Source: a virus
Length of the DNA: 51,179 nucleotides
Reading direction: 5' to 3' (one strand)
IMG/VR virus record: IMGVR_UViG_3300008111_000121
Span: 1 to 51,179 of that record
Below are positions 29,654 through 39,270 of the stretch, piece by piece. The notes below the pieces were generated by a model, which worked only from the letters and a program-made list of their open reading frames with translations, was not told the DNA's origin and searched no databases. The position numbers and the translations under genes are program-made. The first letter of the stretch is position 1. Each line of letters begins with the position of its first letter.

Positions 29654-30763
29654 ATGGAATTAAAAGTTAGAGCATTAGACATTATTGAACCTAAAAGTGT
29701 TCAAGAGGTCGAAAAGGAATTACTTGATAAACACGAAGAATCTTTAAGTCAAGATAACAATCCGGAACCGGAGCCAATACAAAATGACCCGGAGCCTGAA
29801 CCCGAGCCTCAACCTCAGGAAGTTGGTATTGATTTAAAAGATGAAGACGTTCTTTCATATATTGGTAAGAGATATAATAAGCAAATAAACTCTTTAGATG
29901 ATTTAGTGGCAGAGCGAGAAGCATCTGAACCACTACCTGAAGATGTGGCTGCTTATATGAAATATAAAAAGGAGACAGGGCGTGGCTTTGAAGACTTTCT
30001 TAAATTAAAGAAAGACTTTGACGCAATGGACCCTGACCAACTTTTAAAAGAATACTTAACTTCTACACAGGAGGGTCTTGATAGTGATGACATTGAGACA
30101 TTAATGGATGAGTACAGATACGATGAGGATTTGGACGAAGAAACAACCATTAAAAGAGTAAAAATCGCAAAAAAGAAAGTTCTTGCTGAAGCCAAGAAAT
30201 ATTTCAACTCTCAGAAAGAGAAATATAAAATGCCACTTGAGTCAAGCACGGCATTAGTTCCTGATGAAGAGAGAGAAGTATATGAAAGCTATAAGCAATA
30301 TACTAAGCAGGCAAAGACAATCGAGGAGGAGAACAATCGTAAACGTAAATGGTTTGACCAAAAAACGAACGATGTATTTAGCGGAGAGTTCAAAGGTTTT
30401 GAGTTCAATGTAAATGACAAAAAAATTGTTTTTAATCCGGGAGATGCCAACGAATTAAAGAAAAACCAATCTACGCCACAGAACTTTATTAATAAGTTCT
30501 TGGATGAGCAAGGGTTGATTAAAGACGCAGTTGGTTATCATAGGTCTTTAGCTATGGCAATGCAACCTGAGAAGTTTGCCAAGTTCTTTTATGAACAAGG
30601 ATTGGCTGATGCGACAGACGATGTAACTCGTAAAATCAAGAACATCAATATGTCCACCAACCGAGCACCTGAAATTGGTAAATCTACAGAGGGAGTGCAG
30701 GTGAAAGCGATAAACCCTGATTCAGGACGAAACCTGAAAATTCGCAGCATAAAAAGAATTTAA
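29654..30763 (+). CDS. scaffolding-like protein, 369 aa
   Basis: Acidic, Pro/Glu-rich N-terminal half (EPEPIQNDPEPEPEPQPQE) followed by helical, highly charged segments (KKETGRGFEDFLKLKKDFDA ... DEYRYDEDLDEETTIKRVKI) and a helical C-terminus. It sits between portal and capsid genes, where T7-like phages encode the scaffold (gp9). Scaffolds are acidic, elongated and helical, as here. No sequence family match is claimed. Confidence 0.65.
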   Translation: MELKVRALDIIEPKSVQEVEKELLDKHEESLSQDNNPEPEPIQNDPEPEPEPQPQEVGIDLKDEDVLSYIGKRYNKQINSLDDLVAEREASEPLPEDVAAYMKYKKETGRGFEDFLKLKKDFDAMDPDQLLKEYLTSTQEGLDSDDIETLMDEYRYDEDLDEETTIKRVKIAKKKVLAEAKKYFNSQKEKYKMPLESSTALVPDEEREVYESYKQYTKQAKTIEEENNRKRKWFDQKTNDVFSGEFKGFEFNVNDKKIVFNPGDANELKKNQSTPQNFINKFLDEQGLIKDAVGYHRSLAMAMQPEKFAKFFYEQGLADATDDVTRKIKNINMSTNRAPEIGKSTEGVQVKAINPDSGRNLKIRSIKRI

Positions 30764-30784
30764 AACAATTAAAAATCTAAAACA

Positions 30785-32061
30785 ATGGCAGGTTCATTAT
30801 TGAGTAATCCTACCTTTGCGTTGCAGCCAAGTGCTGAGCAGGTAGCGTTACAGACAAACTACATTACCAACTTCAACTTCTTGAATCAGTATCTTCCTGA
30901 TACATACGAGAAGGAATTTGAGCGTTATGGTAACAGAACAATCGCATCTTTCTTACGTATGGTAGGAGCAGAGATGCCTTCTAACTCTGACCAAATCAAA
31001 TGGGCAGAACTTCAGGTGTTTTCAACAAAGCAATCGTTACAGCTGTTCCTTCTGCAACTACTTTCACAGTAGCTTACTATGAGACTGCAGGTCAAGCATT
31101 TGCTGTTTCTACTCAATGTACTGTATTCATTTACGGTTCTGAGTTCAAGAAAGGTACTAACGGAATGGTTGGTTCTTTAGAAGCTGAAGATTCAATCTTC
31201 TCTAACAACCCTATTATCATCAAAGATAAGTATGCGGTTAACGGTTCTGATATGGCTCAAATCGGTTGGGTAGAAGTAACTACTGAGAATGGTGCTACAG
31301 GATACCTTTGGTATTTAAAGAGTGAGCACGAAACTCGTTTACGTTTTGAAGATTACCTAGAAACTTCAATGATTGAAGCTGTTCCGGCTGCATCTTCTTC
31401 AGGTGCTGCTACTGCAGGTTACATCGGTTCTGAAGGTATCTTCTACGTAGTAAACAACCGTGGTAACGTTTGGGGTGGTGGTACTCCAACAACTTTAAGC
31501 GATTGGGATTCTATCGTTTCTCGTCTTGACAAGCAAGGTGCTATCGAAGAGAACGTAGTATTCGTAAATCGTGGTTTAAGTTTTGACATCGACAATATGT
31601 TAGCTACATTGAACGGCTACACTTCAGGTGGTGTTGCTCAATCAGCTTCATTCGGTCTTTTCGACAACGATGTTGATATGGCGTTAAACTTAGGTTTCAC
31701 AGGTTTCCGTAGAGGTTACGACTTCTACAAGTCTGATTGGAAATACCTAAACGACCCAACAATGCGTGGTGGTTTAAACCAAACCGCAGGTACTGCAACA
31801 GGTACTATCACAGGTTTAATGGTTCCTGCAGGTTCTACTTCAGTATACGACCAAATTATGGGTAAGAACGCTAAGCGTCCTTTCTTACACGTAAGATATC
31901 GTGCTTCTGAAGCTGAAGACCGCAGATACAAAACTTGGATTACAGGTTCTGCCGGTGGGGCTGCTACAAGCGACCTCGATGCAATGGAGGTTAACTTCCT
32001 ATCTGAGCGTTGCGTATGTACTTTAGGTGCAAACAACTTCGTATTATTCCGTTATGGATAG
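30785..32061 (+). CDS. major capsid protein (HK97-fold expected), broken by a frameshift
   Basis: The 5' part encodes MAGSLLSNPTFALQPSAEQV ... MVGAEMPSNSDQIKWAE. The 3' part, in another frame, encodes SGVFNKAIVTAVPSATTFTV ... GANNFVLFRYG. The switch lies about 31010-31025; one extra base there restores a 425-aa protein (1277 nt, two more than a multiple of 3). DQIKWAE followed by a beta-rich body and a compact end fits podovirus capsid proteins. Codon use is GC-richer and optimised relative to neighbours, suggesting high expression. A single-base loss, from assembly or mutation, is likelier than programmed frameshifting. A strong terminator with the palindrome follows. Confidence 0.7.
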
Positions 32062-32077
32062 TCGATAGGTCTATACA

Positions 32078-32112
32078 GGAGGGTGTCTTTAAAGACACTC
32101 TCCTTTTTTTTA
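32078..32112 (+). terminator. intrinsic terminator after the capsid gene, with palindrome variant
   Basis: Stem GGAGGGTGTCTT/AAGACACTCTCC (one G-U pair) around a centre of TTTAAA, followed by nine T. The core GTGTCTTTAAAGACAC (32083-32098) is the perfectly palindromic variant of the 16-bp dispersed element. Confidence 0.85.
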
Positions 32113-32135
32113 AATCAAATTAAATCAAATATAAA

Positions 32136-32879
32136 ATGGCAAAAATTACAACACCTGTGGACAAGGTCTACAAGTTAAAAATAGGAAACCCTTTAAGCTA
32201 CACTTTAGCTTCAAGAAATCACCCTCGATTCCCACTAATGTGGTTTGACGAGAAGAATAATGTTAATCGTGCTCTTAGGTATTCTACCAATCAGAAGTCA
32301 CCTTTTGAAGATGAGCAAGACGGAACAGCAATTATTGAACCTGTTATTTTTGAAGACGGGTTTTTAAGAGTTCCAAAAAACAATCCTGTATTGCAACAAT
32401 TCCTTCACTACCACCCATTAAACGGTGTTATCTTTGGAGAGGTTGACAAAGAAAAGGATGCAGCAGCTGAAGTTGATGAACTTAATTTAGAGATTGAGGC
32501 AATGATGGAAGCTAAGCAATTGTCTATTGACCAAATCGAGACTCTTACAAGAGTTATCTTTGGCAAGGACCCTTCTACAGTATCAACTGCAGAACTTAAG
32601 CGTGACATCCTGATATTCGCTAAGAGAGAGCCAAAAGACTTCTTGAATATCTTGAATGACCCTGAATTAAAGTTCCAAGCAAAAGTTCGTTTATTCTTTG
32701 AGAATAAGCTATTGATACTCAGAAACAATGACAAAGAGGTGTGGTTTAATACCTCTACAAATAAGAAGAAAATGCTTTCAGTTCCTTTTGGAGAAGACCC
32801 ATATGATATGGTTGCCCACTTCTTACAAAGCGATGAAGGTCTTGATTCCTTAAAAATGTTAGAAGCACTTTTAGGGTAA
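32136..32879 (+). CDS. virion structural protein, 247 aa
   Basis: MAKITTPVDKVYKLKIGNPL... with FPLMWFDEKNNVNRALRYST then NQKSPFEDEQDGTAIIEP, a motif group seen in head-connector region proteins of marine Bacteroidota phages (recall). The second half is helical, with a long charged segment (TVSTAELKRDILIFAKREPK). Leader TTAAATCAAATATAAAATG. It lies between capsid and tail genes, so probably a head-to-tail connector or inner head protein. Unassigned family. Confidence 0.6.
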   Translation: MAKITTPVDKVYKLKIGNPLSYTLASRNHPRFPLMWFDEKNNVNRALRYSTNQKSPFEDEQDGTAIIEPVIFEDGFLRVPKNNPVLQQFLHYHPLNGVIFGEVDKEKDAAAEVDELNLEIEAMMEAKQLSIDQIETLTRVIFGKDPSTVSTAELKRDILIFAKREPKDFLNILNDPELKFQAKVRLFFENKLLILRNNDKEVWFNTSTNKKKMLSVPFGEDPYDMVAHFLQSDEGLDSLKMLEALLG

Positions 32880-32912
32880 TATATTTTGATTATTGATTGA
32901 TGGTTAGAAAGA

Positions 32913-32941
32913 AGGGCACTTATTGTGCCCTCTTTTTTTTT
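32913..32941 (+). terminator. intrinsic terminator
   Basis: AGGGCAC-ttatt-GTGCCCT stem-loop, 7 bp, with nine T after it (32933-32941). It follows the 247-aa gene by 33 bases and directly precedes the next promoter. Confidence 0.8.
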
Positions 32942-32944
32942 ATG

Positions 32945-32952
32945 TATATTTG
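32945..32952 (+). promoter_or_regulatory. TAnnTTTG promoter with near-leaderless start
   Basis: TATATTTG, with TTG at 32923-32925 as a plausible -33 (19-base spacer). The ATG follows after 14 bases, so the transcript would have a very short leader. The -33 lies inside the preceding terminator stem. Confidence 0.5.
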
Positions 32953-32966
32953 TAAAAAAAGAACTA

Positions 32967-33905
32967 ATGATAAACTCAGTTAGAAATACGGTATTGTCTG
33001 TGTTGAATAAAAACAACTACGGATATGTATCTCCTTCTGATTTCAATCTGTTTGCTCAAAATTCGCAGATGGAAATTTACGAGGAATATTTTAGCAGCTA
33101 TAACAAAGTTATAAATGCTGAAAATGCAAGAATATCAGGGGTAGACTATGCTGATATGGAGCAACCTATTGCGGAGGTGTTAGAGTATTTTTTACGTACA
33201 GATTATCTTTCAAAAATATCTGCTAATAAATTTTCAATGCCTACACCTTCAACTACCGGTTATTTAACCTATATGTTGTTGGATGTTAAATGCAAGCCTG
33301 TAACTCTTAAAACAGGAACAAATACTTCTGTAGTTAGCAGTCAGTTAGTTGACAGTACTGCAACATTTTTAACCAATGGTCTTTCGGCAGGAGATGTAGT
33401 TACAAATCTTACTACAGGTTTGGTATCTACGGTAGTGTTAGTTCTTAGTAATACAGCAATTCAGTTAGATTCAAATATATTTTTGGCGGCAGGAAATGCC
33501 TATGCGATATTTTCTTCTTCAACTATTAATCAAGCAGAAAAGGTAATTAACAGTAAACTTAGTTTACTACTTAATTCTAACTTAACTCAACCAACAATAG
33601 AGTTCCCTATTTATGCATTACAAGGCGAAGAGTTAACTTTTTATCCTACAACTATAAGCAACAAAGGGCAGGTTCTTGCAACCTATTTTAGGTATCCTAA
33701 AGTTCCAAAGTGGACATATATTACTTTGGCTAATGGTGAGCCTGTATTTGACCAATCACAATCTGATTACCAAGACTTTGAATTACCTCCTGAAGATGAA
33801 TACAAATTAATTACAAGGATTCTTCAGTATTGTGGTATATCTATTCGTGAATCCGATGTTGTACAATTTAATATGGCTAAAGAGCAACAAGAAAAAAATC
33901 CATAA
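32967..33905 (+). CDS. connector-region structural protein, 312 aa
   Basis: Starts MINSVRNTVLSVLNKNNYGY after a very short leader; an upstream in-frame extension lies in the terminator and is rejected. The N-terminal half is helical, and KNNYGYVSPSDFNLFAQNSQ resembles tail-adaptor starts. Residues 116-185 (GTNTSVVSSQLVDSTATFLT ... GDVVTNLTTG ... NIFLAAGNAYAIFS) are the same beta module as in the 163-aa protein at 9376. The C-terminal third has EGELTFYPTTISNKGQVLAT-like strands. Probably a head completion or tail adaptor protein. Confidence 0.6.
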   Translation: MINSVRNTVLSVLNKNNYGYVSPSDFNLFAQNSQMEIYEEYFSSYNKVINAENARISGVDYADMEQPIAEVLEYFLRTDYLSKISANKFSMPTPSTTGYLTYMLLDVKCKPVTLKTGTNTSVVSSQLVDSTATFLTNGLSAGDVVTNLTTGLVSTVVLVLSNTAIQLDSNIFLAAGNAYAIFSSSTINQAEKVINSKLSLLLNSNLTQPTIEFPIYALQGEELTFYPTTISNKGQVLATYFRYPKVPKWTYITLANGEPVFDQSQSDYQDFELPPEDEYKLITRILQYCGISIRESDVVQFNMAKEQQEKNP

Positions 33906-33917
33906 AAAAAATAATAT

Positions 33918-34841
33918 ATGGCATATATATCACAATATCAATACTATGAGAACGGAGGTGTACAACCTGAAGATGCCAATTGGGGGTCGTATCAATACAT
34001 TAGTCTTCAAGACATTGTAAACAACTTCTTATTGATGTACTCAGGCAACCACTCATTGGTAAACAATGAGGAGCGTTTTAAAGTATTGTTCCACGCTAAG
34101 CGTGCTATTCAGGAGTTGAACTACGATGCGTTTAAAGAAATTAAAGTATTGGAGTTGACTGTACCTGATATGCTTAGATACATCTTACCTTCTGACTATG
34201 TCAATTGGGTTCGTATTTCATTATACAAAGATGGTTGGTTAAGACCATTGACTGAGAATATTCAAACGCTATCATCTAAAGCATACTTACAAGATAATAC
34301 AGGTCGTATTTTATTTGACCAATATGGTAATGCATTAAGTCCTCAGTATTCTGATATTGACTTTGATAGATTAACTAAAACTAAGAAGAGTATTTATTTA
34401 AACCAAGGCAACCAATTTAACGGACAGTTAGGTTGGAACTACGATGGTATGTGGTATTTTGACTACAACATTGGTACAGCATATGGTCTTAATACTGAGA
34501 CAGCAAATTTTAATCCTACCTTTAATGTTGACAGAAAAGGTGGTGTTATCAACTTTGATTCATCAATGTCAGGTCAGCAATGTATTCTTGAGTATGTGTC
34601 TGATGGTATGGAACAAGGAGACAACTCTTTGATTACCGTTAATAAATTATTTGAAAAATATATTTACGCTTCTATTCAATATGACATTTTAAATTCTAAA
34701 TTAGGTGTGCAAGAATATATTGTTTCTCGTGCTCGTAAGGAGAAAAGTGCATTGTTGAGAAACGCAAAAATTAGAATTAGCAATATTCATCCGGGAAGAC
34801 TATTAATGAATCTCAGAGGATTAGACAAGCAAATAAAATAA
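33918..34841 (+). CDS. tail tube A / head-tail adaptor-like protein, 307 aa
   Basis: Residues 30-110 are helical (DIVNNFLLMYSGNHSLVNNE ... FHAKRAIQELNYDAFKEIKV) and then LPSDYVNWVRISLYKDGWLR. This fits the helical tail tubular A type (T7 gp11-like adaptor), which binds below the portal. The middle has a beta insertion and the C-terminus is helical and basic (RARKEKSALLRNAKIRISNI). It abuts the next gene by one base, which is tail tube B in this order. Assigned by position plus fold pattern. Confidence 0.65.
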   Translation: MAYISQYQYYENGGVQPEDANWGSYQYISLQDIVNNFLLMYSGNHSLVNNEERFKVLFHAKRAIQELNYDAFKEIKVLELTVPDMLRYILPSDYVNWVRISLYKDGWLRPLTENIQTLSSKAYLQDNTGRILFDQYGNALSPQYSDIDFDRLTKTKKSIYLNQGNQFNGQLGWNYDGMWYFDYNIGTAYGLNTETANFNPTFNVDRKGGVINFDSSMSGQQCILEYVSDGMEQGDNSLITVNKLFEKYIYASIQYDILNSKLGVQEYIVSRARKEKSALLRNAKIRISNIHPGRLLMNLRGLDKQIK

Positions 34842-34842
34842 G

Positions 34843-37800
34843 ATGGCAAACATTACAAGGAATTTTATAGCAGGTAGGATGAATAAGGTAATGGACCAAA
34901 GGTTATTACCTGATGGAGAATACATAGATGCTATGAATATCAGAATGGGGTCTACAGAAAATTCTGAGTTAGGAGTTATTGAAAACACAAAAGGCAACCT
35001 GCCTTTGACTACATTAAAATATATTAATGGTACTCCACTTAGTGCTAACGCAAGATGTATCGGTTCTATTGAAGATAGTGCCAACGATACATTGTATTGG
35101 TTTGTACACGACTCAAGTTTCCCTGTTGGATTAACCGGCAAACTTGACTTGATTGTTTCCTTTAATGTATTTACTAATATCTTAACATACCACATTATTA
35201 GTATTAATGATGGTGGCAATGTTAATACCACACTTAATTTTAATCCTACTTATTTAATCACGGGAGTTAATATTATTGATGGTCTTTTATATTTTACCGA
35301 TGACTATAACGCTCCACGTGTAATTAACGTAAGAAGAAACTACGCTAATCCTATTAGTAACATAGACCAAATTACAGCTGAATCTATACTTGTGATTAAA
35401 AAACCACCTGTACAGTCTCCATTAGTAGAGCCTTTTGTAACTAATGGTCAGGAGAATTACTTAGATACAAGATTTATATGTTTTGCATATAGATACAGAT
35501 ATATAGATGGGGAGTACAGTGCTACCTCACAATGGTCTCAGCCTGCTTTCGTTCCCAATCCTTTTGAGTTTAGCGTGGAAAGTTTCCTTAACGAAGGGAT
35601 GACCAACATTTGCAATGCAGCAAAAATTACATACAATTCAGGAGACTCTCTTGTAGTTGGTGTAGACTTATTGTTTAAGCAATCAAATGGCAATATCATA
35701 AAGGTTATTGAGAAACTTGACAAGTCTAATTTAGGACTTGCTAATAATACTGACTATACTTATACGTTTACAAATAGTAAGATATTTACGGTTCTTCCTG
35801 AGTATGAAATACTTAGATTGTACGATAACGTTCCACGTTACGCTAAGGCTCAAACAATTATGGGCAATAGACTAATGTATGGTAACTATGTAGAGGGATA
35901 TGATTTGATTGATAATGATGGTGTTCCAATAAAACTTGAGTACACTACAGCTTTGGTATCCACTCCAATTGGTAATGAGGAGCTAACTGATGCAACTGTG
36001 TCAGGCAACTATACCATTAATGGAAGTGTTAATATAGCGAATGCTACTGTTACTATAGACTTAGCAGGTAAGAATTTAGTTGCCGGCTCCGCAATAAACG
36101 TAGAGATAGCTATTGACCATTCACAATTTACAGGTCAAACTCCATTTCCTACAGAAACAACACAGAATGTTAGATTGAACTTTGCGTTCTTTTTATCTAC
36201 TACATACACATCAGTGTATCAATTAGCAACAAGTGTAGAGTTCCAAAATGCAGTAGGTACGGCAGCTAATATACAAACAGTAGCAAATGCTTGTAATGGT
36301 ATTACATTTACCGATTCATTTAACTGCGCTATTCCTAACAACTTAGATGCTTTTACCAAAAATGGTAGTGGTATTAGTGCTGTTGGTCAACCGGTATCTA
36401 TTATAACAAGTCCTGCGAGCAGTCTGATTGGATTCCAATTTCCTGCAATGAGGTATGTAAATAATATTGTTACTCCTACTCAAACTTTTTATGAGTATTA
36501 TGAAGTGACATTTGCAGAAGCTACTTTCCAAGAAATTGCAAACACACAGAGCCTACATAGCAATCGTGACTATGAGATTGGCATTGTGTATATGGATGAA
36601 TTTAATAGAGCAACAACAGCACTTGTTAGTCCTAATAATACTGAGCATATTCCTTGTGGATTATCTGCTTTTAAGAATACTCTTCAAGTAACCATCCCTG
36701 CTACTCAAAGTCCTCCCGCTTGGGCAACAAGATATAAGTTTGTTATTAAGCCTGACGAAGAAAATTATGAGACAATTTATTGTAGCATATTCTTCCAAGA
36801 CCCAATAACCAATAACGCATACTTCTTGCTTGAGGGAGAGAACGCACGTAAGGTAGAGGTGGGTGATAGATTGATTGTGAAAGCTGACTCTACAGGACCA
36901 ACTGCAAATTGCGTATATGCAACAGTGCTTGAGAAGTCCGGTCAGACATCTAATTTTATAGAGATACCAAGTGCATTAGACCCGGAAGTGTTTATACCAA
37001 TTCCTGCAGGTATCTATATGAAGATAAATCCTAATAGCTTTAATATTATTCAGGACGAGTTAGCTATCATACAACCGGGTAAGCAAAGTGTTACTTCTCC
37101 AAGAGGAGGAGATTTCCCTATTCTGTATTATCCAATGAATAGATACGACACAGCTACATCAGCTTGGGTTGATTACAGCATACCTGCAGGTAGCAGGATT
37201 GTAATGACAATTAGCCAAACAAGAAGCGGTGTTGGAGATTCTTGCGAAAAGAGAACTAACCTTTTACAAAAAACAATAATTGCTTCAAACGATTACGACA
37301 ATATGTACGAGTGGTTTGTTGGCGATAACGTTGAGCAGTTCTTAAATGACGGTGAAAGATTTGCGGATGCCGGTCAATGCGTTCCTGACAATGAATTTAT
37401 TCCGGGAATTACAAATACTGCAGGAGATATATTAACTGATTTATGTATTAACTACTATAAGTTTTATAGAAATACATCAACCAATCAACTGCAATTAATG
37501 ATTACGGGTACATTACCTTGTACCGGAGTTGGATACCCTAACGCTCGTGCTTCAAGTGTAGAAGCAAACTTTGTGGTATTCAGAGCAGATAAGAACTTAA
37601 TATTTGAGACTCAGCCAACAGATGCATTGCCTGATGTTTTCTTTGAAAACAATATGTCGTTTGCCATTACCAATGGTAACCATATGGGCAATATTCAAAA
37701 CCAATCTATTGGCGCAGGTACTCCTGCAATTGTAGATACTATGTTCTTTAACTGTTTTGCTTTTGGAAACGGAGCAGAGAGTTATAAGATTCGTGACTCA

Positions 37801-39261
37801 ATTGTAGGTAACTCATTTAACTTAGGCAACAGGGTTACATCTGTATCTGCTCAAGACTATCAAGAGGCTGATAGATTTGCTGACATTACATATAGTGGTG
37901 TTTATAATGCTGAGTCAAACGTAAACAAACTAAATGAGTTCAATGCAGGTCTTGTAAACTACAAGAACTTGGAGGCTTCATTTGGAGATATTTATATATT
38001 AGACGGAAGAGAGACTGACGTTCTTGTTTTACAAGAAGATAAGATTTCATACGTATTGGCTGATAAGAATTTATTATCGGACTCTACAGGAGGTGGTGTT
38101 GTATCATCTGTGCCTGAGGTATTGGGTACTCAGATTGCTCGTGTTGAGAAATACGGTATCAGCTTTAACCCTGAGAGTTATGTGCAATGGGGTTACGACA
38201 GATTCTTTACAGATGCCAAAAGAGGTGCTGTATTACAATTAAGAGGTAACTCATATTCTAACGAAGCCTTAAAGGTTATCTCTGAAATGAATATGAGAAC
38301 TTGGTTTAGAGATGAGTTTATTACTCAGTTTAATACTCAAAAACTTGGAGGGTATGACCCTTATATGAACGAGTATGTTCTATCTATAAACGCTCGTGAA
38401 CTACCATACAGACCTGAGTGTTTGGATTGCGGTGTGTCTCAGACATTTACTTTAACCACACTTGCTGAAGAGCAAGGCTCAAATAGTTATTGCGTAGACT
38501 TAGGTCCTACGGTTGGCATTACTGATATTGAGTATACAGTATTCAGCATTAGCGAAGGTGGTACATTTGAGGTTATTGCAGAGTACGATGGAAGTACCTA
38601 TACCTCAGGAGAGGTTTCTGAAAGCGGTACACTTAGCTTTGATAAAGACAATGTATCAGTAGAAACAGTAGACATTACCATTAACTATACCGGTGACATA
38701 TCACTTGGTATGCTTGCTAATTGTTGTCAAGCTGATTCATTAAGTATTATTCAGATTGTTCTTACAAGCGATTACGATTCAGGAGATACTGTACACGCAG
38801 AATACAGATGGACGAATGGTTCATTTGTTTCTCCATTGCAGTCAAGTCTTGTAACATTTGCATCAGGAACCACTAATCCTATCGTGTCAAGATACAATCT
38901 TACAACTGATAGCGTTGGTACAGGTGGATTCCCTCCTGCAGGTAGTGTAATGAGTTTGATTTCAAACAAATTCTCTACAGACACATTTGTGTTTACTCCT
39001 GCAGAAGACAAGTTTAAATACCACGTATCTAATACGTTGTACGCAAACAATAGTTCTGCTATCAATACGTTATTAGGATTGGCAACAACTGCTACTCCTA
39101 ATGAGGGTGGTGGCAATTATAACTATGCTGAATTTACAGTACCTACTCTTCAAAATTATTTATATTTGATATGGGATTTTAGACAATCGGTTCCTGTAAC
39201 TTTATGCTACTCAGATGAAGACATAACTGATGTGTGCTGTAATTGTACAACCCCTTCATAA
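34843..39261 (+). CDS. tail tube B / nozzle-like protein, 1472 aa
   Basis: N-terminus MANITRNFIAGRMNKVMDQR then LLPDGEYIDAMNIRMGSTEN, a pattern typical of T7 gp12/P22 gp10-type tail stabilisation proteins (N-F-x-G...LP.GEY.DA.NI). It has repeated beta-propeller-like units (VIDTLYWFVHDSS-like segments with DG.LYFTDDYNAPRVINV). The C-terminal ~600 residues contain extra beta domains and end with a Cys-rich tail (CCNCTTPS). It is about twice the T7 size, as in other Bacteroidota podoviruses. Forms the tail tube and probably the nozzle. Confidence 0.75.
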   Translation: MANITRNFIAGRMNKVMDQRLLPDGEYIDAMNIRMGSTENSELGVIENTKGNLPLTTLKYINGTPLSANARCIGSIEDSANDTLYWFVHDSSFPVGLTGKLDLIVSFNVFTNILTYHIISINDGGNVNTTLNFNPTYLITGVNIIDGLLYFTDDYNAPRVINVRRNYANPISNIDQITAESILVIKKPPVQSPLVEPFVTNGQENYLDTRFICFAYRYRYIDGEYSATSQWSQPAFVPNPFEFSVESFLNEGMTNICNAAKITYNSGDSLVVGVDLLFKQSNGNIIKVIEKLDKSNLGLANNTDYTYTFTNSKIFTVLPEYEILRLYDNVPRYAKAQTIMGNRLMYGNYVEGYDLIDNDGVPIKLEYTTALVSTPIGNEELTDATVSGNYTINGSVNIANATVTIDLAGKNLVAGSAINVEIAIDHSQFTGQTPFPTETTQNVRLNFAFFLSTTYTSVYQLATSVEFQNAVGTAANIQTVANACNGITFTDSFNCAIPNNLDAFTKNGSGISAVGQPVSIITSPASSLIGFQFPAMRYVNNIVTPTQTFYEYYEVTFAEATFQEIANTQSLHSNRDYEIGIVYMDEFNRATTALVSPNNTEHIPCGLSAFKNTLQVTIPATQSPPAWATRYKFVIKPDEENYETIYCSIFFQDPITNNAYFLLEGENARKVEVGDRLIVKADSTGPTANCVYATVLEKSGQTSNFIEIPSALDPEVFIPIPAGIYMKINPNSFNIIQDELAIIQPGKQSVTSPRGGDFPILYYPMNRYDTATSAWVDYSIPAGSRIVMTISQTRSGVGDSCEKRTNLLQKTIIASNDYDNMYEWFVGDNVEQFLNDGERFADAGQCVPDNEFIPGITNTAGDILTDLCINYYKFYRNTSTNQLQLMITGTLPCTGVGYPNARASSVEANFVVFRADKNLIFETQPTDALPDVFFENNMSFAITNGNHMGNIQNQSIGAGTPAIVDTMFFNCFAFGNGAESYKIRDSIVGNSFNLGNRVTSVSAQDYQEADRFADITYSGVYNAESNVNKLNEFNAGLVNYKNLEASFGDIYILDGRETDVLVLQEDKISYVLADKNLLSDSTGGGVVSSVPEVLGTQIARVEKYGISFNPESYVQWGYDRFFTDAKRGAVLQLRGNSYSNEALKVISEMNMRTWFRDEFITQFNTQKLGGYDPYMNEYVLSINARELPYRPECLDCGVSQTFTLTTLAEEQGSNSYCVDLGPTVGITDIEYTVFSISEGGTFEVIAEYDGSTYTSGEVSESGTLSFDKDNVSVETVDITINYTGDISLGMLANCCQADSLSIIQIVLTSDYDSGDTVHAEYRWTNGSFVSPLQSSLVTFASGTTNPIVSRYNLTTDSVGTGGFPPAGSVMSLISNKFSTDTFVFTPAEDKFKYHVSNTLYANNSSAINTLLGLATTATPNEGGGNYNYAEFTVPTLQNYLYLIWDFRQSVPVTLCYSDEDITDVCCNCTTPS

Positions 39262-39270
39262 AAAACATAT

